Shown in pieces: positions 50,418 through 53,537 of a DNA stretch of 53,537 nucleotides (its first letter is position 1; every line of letters starts with the position of its first letter). Origin of the DNA: a virus; the IMG/VR virus record IMGVR_UViG_3300009467_000020, positions 1 through 53,537 of that record, one strand, 5' to 3'. The notes beneath the pieces are model-generated. The model worked only from the letters and a program-made list of their open reading frames with translations, searched no databases and had not been told where the DNA came from. Position numbers and translations under genes: made by a program.

Positions 50418-50957
50418 TTACAATGTATTAAGTTCTGTTTCTATATCTTTAGAAAGCTTATACTTAGATTTTATAGCTGAAACCTTACCACCTGATTTTA
50501 TGTAATCAACTGCTTTATGATACGCAGGATCAGTTTTAGACGTCAGTGTAGTCTTTGCTGATGCTCCGTGATCATTACTAGCATCACTATCAGCTGTATC
50601 ATCTATTAAAAATAGATTACCAAGAGCATATTTCTTAGCATAAGATGATGCACTTCCAAATTGCTGAGGAGTTTGCATACCCTTTTGATTAAGATCAATA
50701 CCAACTACAGCTGTCGCATGTATAGCATCTACGCCATCACTTATTGTTGCTGTTGTTTCTAGTATAGGTATAGGCTCATAACTAACTAACTTTTCATTAA
50801 TAGTTACTGATACACCTAATTCTAATAAGAAGGGTTTTGTAGCTTCTAAAATATCTTCAGCACTTCTGAAGTAATACTTACCGAATGAGTTAAATCTACT
50901 TTTTTTTGATTTAAACTTTGTTTGAACTGTTGCCAGCTTTTCATTAATTTTACTCAT
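50418..50957 (-). CDS. erf: Erf-type single-strand annealing protein (179 aa)
   Basis: The motif GSASSYAKKYALGNLFLID (101-119), preceded by TPQQF, is the conserved core of the ERF superfamily, and an N-terminal YYFRSAEDILEATKPFL helix also matches. A Thr/Ser/Ala linker and a small C-terminal helical domain follow (KYKLSKDIETELNTL). With the exonuclease and SSB it forms a phage recombination module. Confidence 0.82.
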   Translation of the reverse strand: MSKINEKLATVQTKFKSKKSRFNSFGKYYFRSAEDILEATKPFLLELGVSVTINEKLVSYEPIPILETTATISDGVDAIHATAVVGIDLNQKGMQTPQQFGSASSYAKKYALGNLFLIDDTADSDASNDHGASAKTTLTSKTDPAYHKAVDYIKSGGKVSAIKSKYKLSKDIETELNTL

Positions 50958-50976
50958 ATATATATAATTTAATTAT

Positions 50977-51732
50977 TTACAAATAATCGATCACTTGCGA
51001 ATGATCTACCTTTTCTATTAAAGATTCAACAGCTTGCTTTTTTAATTCAGAGACTCTTATATGATTACTAGTACCATTTAAGCCTAATATGCTAGCTATT
51101 TCTTTAGCAGAATGCTTTTCACAATCTAAGCCATAAGATAATCTTAATACCTCATACTCATTACCAGATAGATGTTTATTCATTATTCCAGTTAAATAAG
51201 AATTAAGTATTGCAATATTATATGGCTCAGAGTCGTCTATAATATTATGGTATAATGTTTCACCATTACCATCGGTAGTAACACTGTCAATGCTAAGGAA
51301 TATAGAATTAAAGAACATTTCAACCATTTTTTTATCATTAGGATTCTTACGCATTTCATTTCGTTTATGTTCGGGTATTTTTATATCCCCCCTATTGATG
51401 TCTATACGTCGTCTAATGGCCCCTTTTATTCGTTTTGATAAGAAGGACTTTAATGTCTTTTCGATGTCATCTGAATCATTTAAACGCCTATAGTCTATTT
51501 TGTCTACGGCTCTTACTAGAGCTTCTGCTCCTATTTGGATCAAGTCATTAATACTTAATACTCCAATAGATTGCTGTGACGTAGGAAACTTACGTGCTAA
51601 ATTTTCTACTAAAGGTAGAAACTTTACTATTAATTCATCTCTTTCATATTCCATCCATAACTTTGGATCTGGCATAGACTCTACTAAGTCTTTTTTATAC
51701 CGAATGTAATTTTGTACATTATAATTTTTCAT
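50977..51732 (-). CDS. Sigma-70 family sigma factor (251 aa)
   Basis: Region 2 is recognisable from ELIVKFLPLVENLARKF through INDLIQIGAEALVRAVDKID and FLSKRIKGAIRRRID (about 32-110). Region 4 is LSGNEYEVLRLSYGLDCEKHSAKEIASILGLNGTSNHIRVSELKKQA (about 188-234), with an HTH. Region 1 is absent and region 3 short. It should redirect host RNA polymerase to phage promoters, most likely of the late arm. Immediately downstream of the HTH gene whose leader has the shared 18-mer. Confidence 0.85.
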   Translation of the reverse strand: MKNYNVQNYIRYKKDLVESMPDPKLWMEYERDELIVKFLPLVENLARKFPTSQQSIGVLSINDLIQIGAEALVRAVDKIDYRRLNDSDDIEKTLKSFLSKRIKGAIRRRIDINRGDIKIPEHKRNEMRKNPNDKKMVEMFFNSIFLSIDSVTTDGNGETLYHNIIDDSEPYNIAILNSYLTGIMNKHLSGNEYEVLRLSYGLDCEKHSAKEIASILGLNGTSNHIRVSELKKQAVESLIEKVDHSQVIDYL

Positions 51733-51744
51733 TTAGTAACATAA

Positions 51745-52380
51745 TTAAGTTTTGTCTGACCATAATTCTTGGTTCAACAATTCTTTTTCTTTTTTCAGTT
51801 CATTGCCTATGTTTCTATGAATGGTTCTGCTACTGCAACTAAGTAATCGTGCTAAAGCACTTATAGTTATTTTTTTACCATTGTCATTTATTTCTAACAT
51901 GCACTGATATATATCATCCTGATGAATACTTTTACTCCTACCTATCATCTTACCTACTATTTGTAGTTTTTGTTCTTTAGTAAGACCGCAGAAAGGTTTA
52001 AAAATTATCTTACGAAGTTTATTTTTAGGCTGTACTTCTAAATCGTACATGCTAACTTCGTATATCATATCTCTAAGAACTTGTTCAGATATTGTAAATG
52101 TAACAAATCCATTCATTTTATCAGAAATAAATTTTGATATACTCTCGAATACATCTTGATTAAGATCAGAGTTTAAATACCATATAACTAACATGTGCCA
52201 TTTCAATGATCTAAAAGTATTTATTTTAGCTTCATTCTTGAACAAGTCATAGCATTGGTATGTACCAAACTCATAATAATAACCCCAGTCAAAGACTTTT
52301 GTAGGTATATCAGTAGTAGGTAATCTTCTATAGATTATTCTATTATTGTTTAAGTATTCTATGTTTCTATTGTATGACAT
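51745..52380 (-). CDS. HTH protein of unknown role (211 aa)
   Basis: Residues about 150-195 (DDIYQCMLEINDNGKKITISALARLLSCSSRTIHRNIGNELKKE) form a helix-turn-helix of the kind found in transcription and replication regulators. The N-terminal 140 residues (Tyr/Trp-rich, WGYYYEFGTYQCYDLF, then SLKWHMLVIWYL) have no match I can name. First of the transcription-control pair with the sigma factor, 12 nt apart. Similar leader elements make it a candidate regulator binding its own promoter. Confidence 0.65.
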   Translation of the reverse strand: MSYNRNIEYLNNNRIIYRRLPTTDIPTKVFDWGYYYEFGTYQCYDLFKNEAKINTFRSLKWHMLVIWYLNSDLNQDVFESISKFISDKMNGFVTFTISEQVLRDMIYEVSMYDLEVQPKNKLRKIIFKPFCGLTKEQKLQIVGKMIGRSKSIHQDDIYQCMLEINDNGKKITISALARLLSCSSRTIHRNIGNELKKEKELLNQELWSDKT

Positions 52381-52430
52381 AAGCCTGTTACTAGTCTATC
52401 TTAATATGCTATTGTCACAGTTTTAATAAT
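52381..52430 (-). promoter_or_regulatory. Putative promoter/operator before the HTH gene
   Basis: On the minus strand AAAACTGTGACAATAGCATATTAAGATAGACTAG... leads to the ATG. TGTGACAATAGC-ATATTA matches the arms of the inverted repeat at 29531-29577: the plus-strand 18-mer 52402-52419 differs at one position from 29560-29577. TGTGACA could serve as a -35-like box. Part of it overlaps the end of the upstream 53-aa gene. No SD before the ATG. Confidence 0.5.
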
Positions 52431-52576
52431 TTTAGTCTCCTATTATATTTTTTAAATAAAAATATCTTATTAGAATCAACTTTTAATTCCAATGCGTCAT
52501 TTAGTATATTATACTTCAAGTCGTATACACGACACATCATATATCTAATGTGACTTCTAACTCTTTTATTTTTCAT
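52415..52576 (-). CDS. Small basic protein (53 aa)
   Basis: MKNKRVRSHIRYMMCRVYDLKYN, followed by ILNDALELKVDSNKIFLFKKYNRRLKLLKL; Arg/Lys-rich, helical. Start overlaps the previous stop by 11 nt, and its TGA lies in the regulatory element before the HTH gene. No family. Coding is supported by the lack of gaps on this arm. Confidence 0.5.
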   Translation of the reverse strand: MKNKRVRSHIRYMMCRVYDLKYNILNDALELKVDSNKIFLFKKYNRRLKLLKL

Positions 52577-52880
52577 TTTTTATTCTAATTTTTAATTCAG
52601 CAATGGTTTTTTGTATATCAGCAGCTAATTCATATTTTTCTGCATCAACTAGCTTTTGTTTTACATCATACAATGCTTGTACCCTGTCTTCTAGTTCTTG
52701 TATATTAGAATAATTATCTTCTACTTTTTCAGTATCTACTGAATCAAATCTTACTTCAAAATCACTATCTTTTTGTTTTTCTATTACAGTTTCTATAAAT
52801 TGATCATCAATCTCTTTTTGCATATCAACTAATGCATCTACAATCATTTTTGTCAACTTAACCATTTCTTTTTCAGTCAT
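52566..52880 (-). CDS. Acidic coiled-coil protein with UVR-like motif (104 aa)
   Basis: N-terminal helices (KEMVKLTKMIVDALVDMQKEIDD) and a C-terminal stretch LEDRVQALYDVKQKLVDAEKYELAADIQKTIAEL (63-96) resembling the UvrB/UvrC interaction helix pair (L.....A...E.YE.AA.I...I..L). Such motifs mediate dimerisation. Function in phage unknown. Confidence 0.55.
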   Translation of the reverse strand: MTEKEMVKLTKMIVDALVDMQKEIDDQFIETVIEKQKDSDFEVRFDSVDTEKVEDNYSNIQELEDRVQALYDVKQKLVDAEKYELAADIQKTIAELKIRIKNEK

Positions 52881-52881
52881 A

Positions 52882-53076
52882 TTACGATTTTATTAATTTT
52901 TTTAACTCTAAATTTAATTGTTCTGCTGCATAATTTATATGCTTTTGTGTAGTACGTGACCAATCACCTAATTGTTTTAAGTACTTGCCATCTATTATAG
53001 CCACACACGTATTGTAACTGTATATTTTATCATCATGTAGAACTAAATTAGTTCTGTATTTATCAAATCTTCTCAT
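52882..53076 (-). CDS. Small conserved phage protein (64 aa)
   Basis: VLHDDKIYSYNTCVAIIDGKYL followed by GDWSRTTQKHINYAAEQL, a pattern (NT.VA.I...., W...T.KHINY.A) common in many unrelated phages and bacteria, with no known function. ATGA overlap with the deaminase gene. Confidence 0.65.
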   Translation of the reverse strand: MRRFDKYRTNLVLHDDKIYSYNTCVAIIDGKYLKQLGDWSRTTQKHINYAAEQLNLELKKLIKS

Positions 53077-53486
53077 ATTACATCTATTATTACATTACAT
53101 TCTTTTAATAACGTTAAACCATCAGTATTTTTATATACATCACTATATACTACTCTGATTATACCTGCTTGAATAATAAGCTTTGCACATTCCATACACG
53201 GTGACAACGTAGTGTATAGCACAGCACCACTACTAGATTGAGTAGACTGAGCTACTTTGGCTATTGCATTTGATTCTGCGTGTAGAACATGTGGCAATGT
53301 TAAGCCAGTAATTGTGTTTTCACATTTATTATCCATACCAGACGGAGTACCATTAAAACCAAAAGATAATATGTTGTTATTCTTAACAATAACGGATCCT
53401 ACAGCACGTCTGTGACTAACACTTAATAGGCTAATGTCATATGCGATAGCCATATAAGTCTTGTCTAATTTTTTTTGTCTAGCCAT
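53073..53486 (-). CDS. dCMP deaminase (137 aa)
   Basis: Zinc deaminase: HAES (H69, E71) and SPCMEC (C97, C100) are the metal site and catalytic Glu, plus FGFNGTPSG (42-50) typical of phage dCMP deaminases. Converts dCMP to dUMP for dTMP synthesis. In this phage it would compete for dCMP with the TS-fold enzyme at 46671, so flux depends on their balance. First gene visible on the leftward arm; the 51 nt beyond its start to the window edge are AT-rich with no gene. Confidence 0.92.
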   Translation of the reverse strand: MARQKKLDKTYMAIAYDISLLSVSHRRAVGSVIVKNNNILSFGFNGTPSGMDNKCENTITGLTLPHVLHAESNAIAKVAQSTQSSSGAVLYTTLSPCMECAKLIIQAGIIRVVYSDVYKNTDGLTLLKECNVIIDVI

Positions 53487-53537
53487 TATTTATTAATTTC
53501 AAAATTAATATCGTTTTGAAGACGTATTTTGTTTGTA

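Noticed and set aside
1-53537. tRNA genes, CRISPR arrays, insertion sequences, integrase or repressor genes
   Set aside because: I looked for cloverleaf T-loop motifs, regularly spaced repeats, transposase and tyrosine-recombinase motifs and saw none; a computed scan would be needed to exclude degenerate tRNAs.

Overview
This window looks like most of the genome of a lytic, short-tailed (podovirus-like) phage of a Bacteroidetes host, most likely a marine flavobacterium. The sequence is AT-rich throughout, genes are packed with 1-14 nt overlaps (often ATGA or TAATG), and most starts lack a Shine-Dalgarno sequence and instead follow A/T-rich leaders, as expected for Bacteroidetes. There is no integrase, no tRNA that I can see and no CRISPR array. 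Sizes and order of terminase (738 aa), portal (802 aa), scaffold, capsid (486 aa) and the very long nozzle and internal proteins recall Cellulophaga podoviruses and crAss-like phages. I place it only by architecture, not by phylogeny.

Layout. Rightward arm, 1-40.8 kb: small basic proteins and tail or fibre-type proteins (0-4.9 kb); a phage groEL-groES pair with a winged-helix gene (4.9-7.2 kb); a block of small proteins with lysis genes, namely a tiny holin-like ORF overlapping an M15-type endolysin and a 3TM-type holin (7.2-12 kb); a second, double GroES-like protein and a candidate small terminase (12.3-13.1 kb); terminase, portal, scaffold and capsid (13.1-20.4 kb) ending in a strong terminator; connector, nozzle and beta-rich tail proteins (20.5-29.5 kb); a regulatory inverted repeat; then a cupin and three proteins in the position of the T7 ejection proteins gp14/15/16, the last a 2549-aa giant (29.6-40.4 kb). 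A perfect bidirectional terminator at 40.85 kb separates the two arms.

Leftward arm, 53.5-40.9 kb (reverse strand): dCMP deaminase, small proteins, an HTH protein, a sigma-70 family factor, an Erf-type annealing protein, a RecE-like exonuclease, SSB, T7 gp4-type primase-helicase, a thymidylate-synthase-fold enzyme with the dCMP-type Asp, a GIY-YIG-MazG fusion, a small NTP-PPase-like protein, a PD-(D/E)XK nuclease, and ribonucleotide reductase nrdB and nrdA separated by a SET-domain protein and small genes. This arm makes nucleotides, replicates and recombines DNA and probably redirects host RNA polymerase. The rightward arm builds, folds and releases virions.

Most unusual points: an integron-cassette-like unit (67-aa ORF plus attC-like palindrome) inside the nucleotide operon; a SET-domain methyltransferase; two different GroES-type proteins beside one GroEL; the TS-like enzyme predicted to act on dCMP; and an 18-mer shared by the two regulatory regions at 29.56 and 52.40 kb. 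No DNA polymerase or RNA polymerase gene is visible, so they lie outside the window or are supplied by the host.
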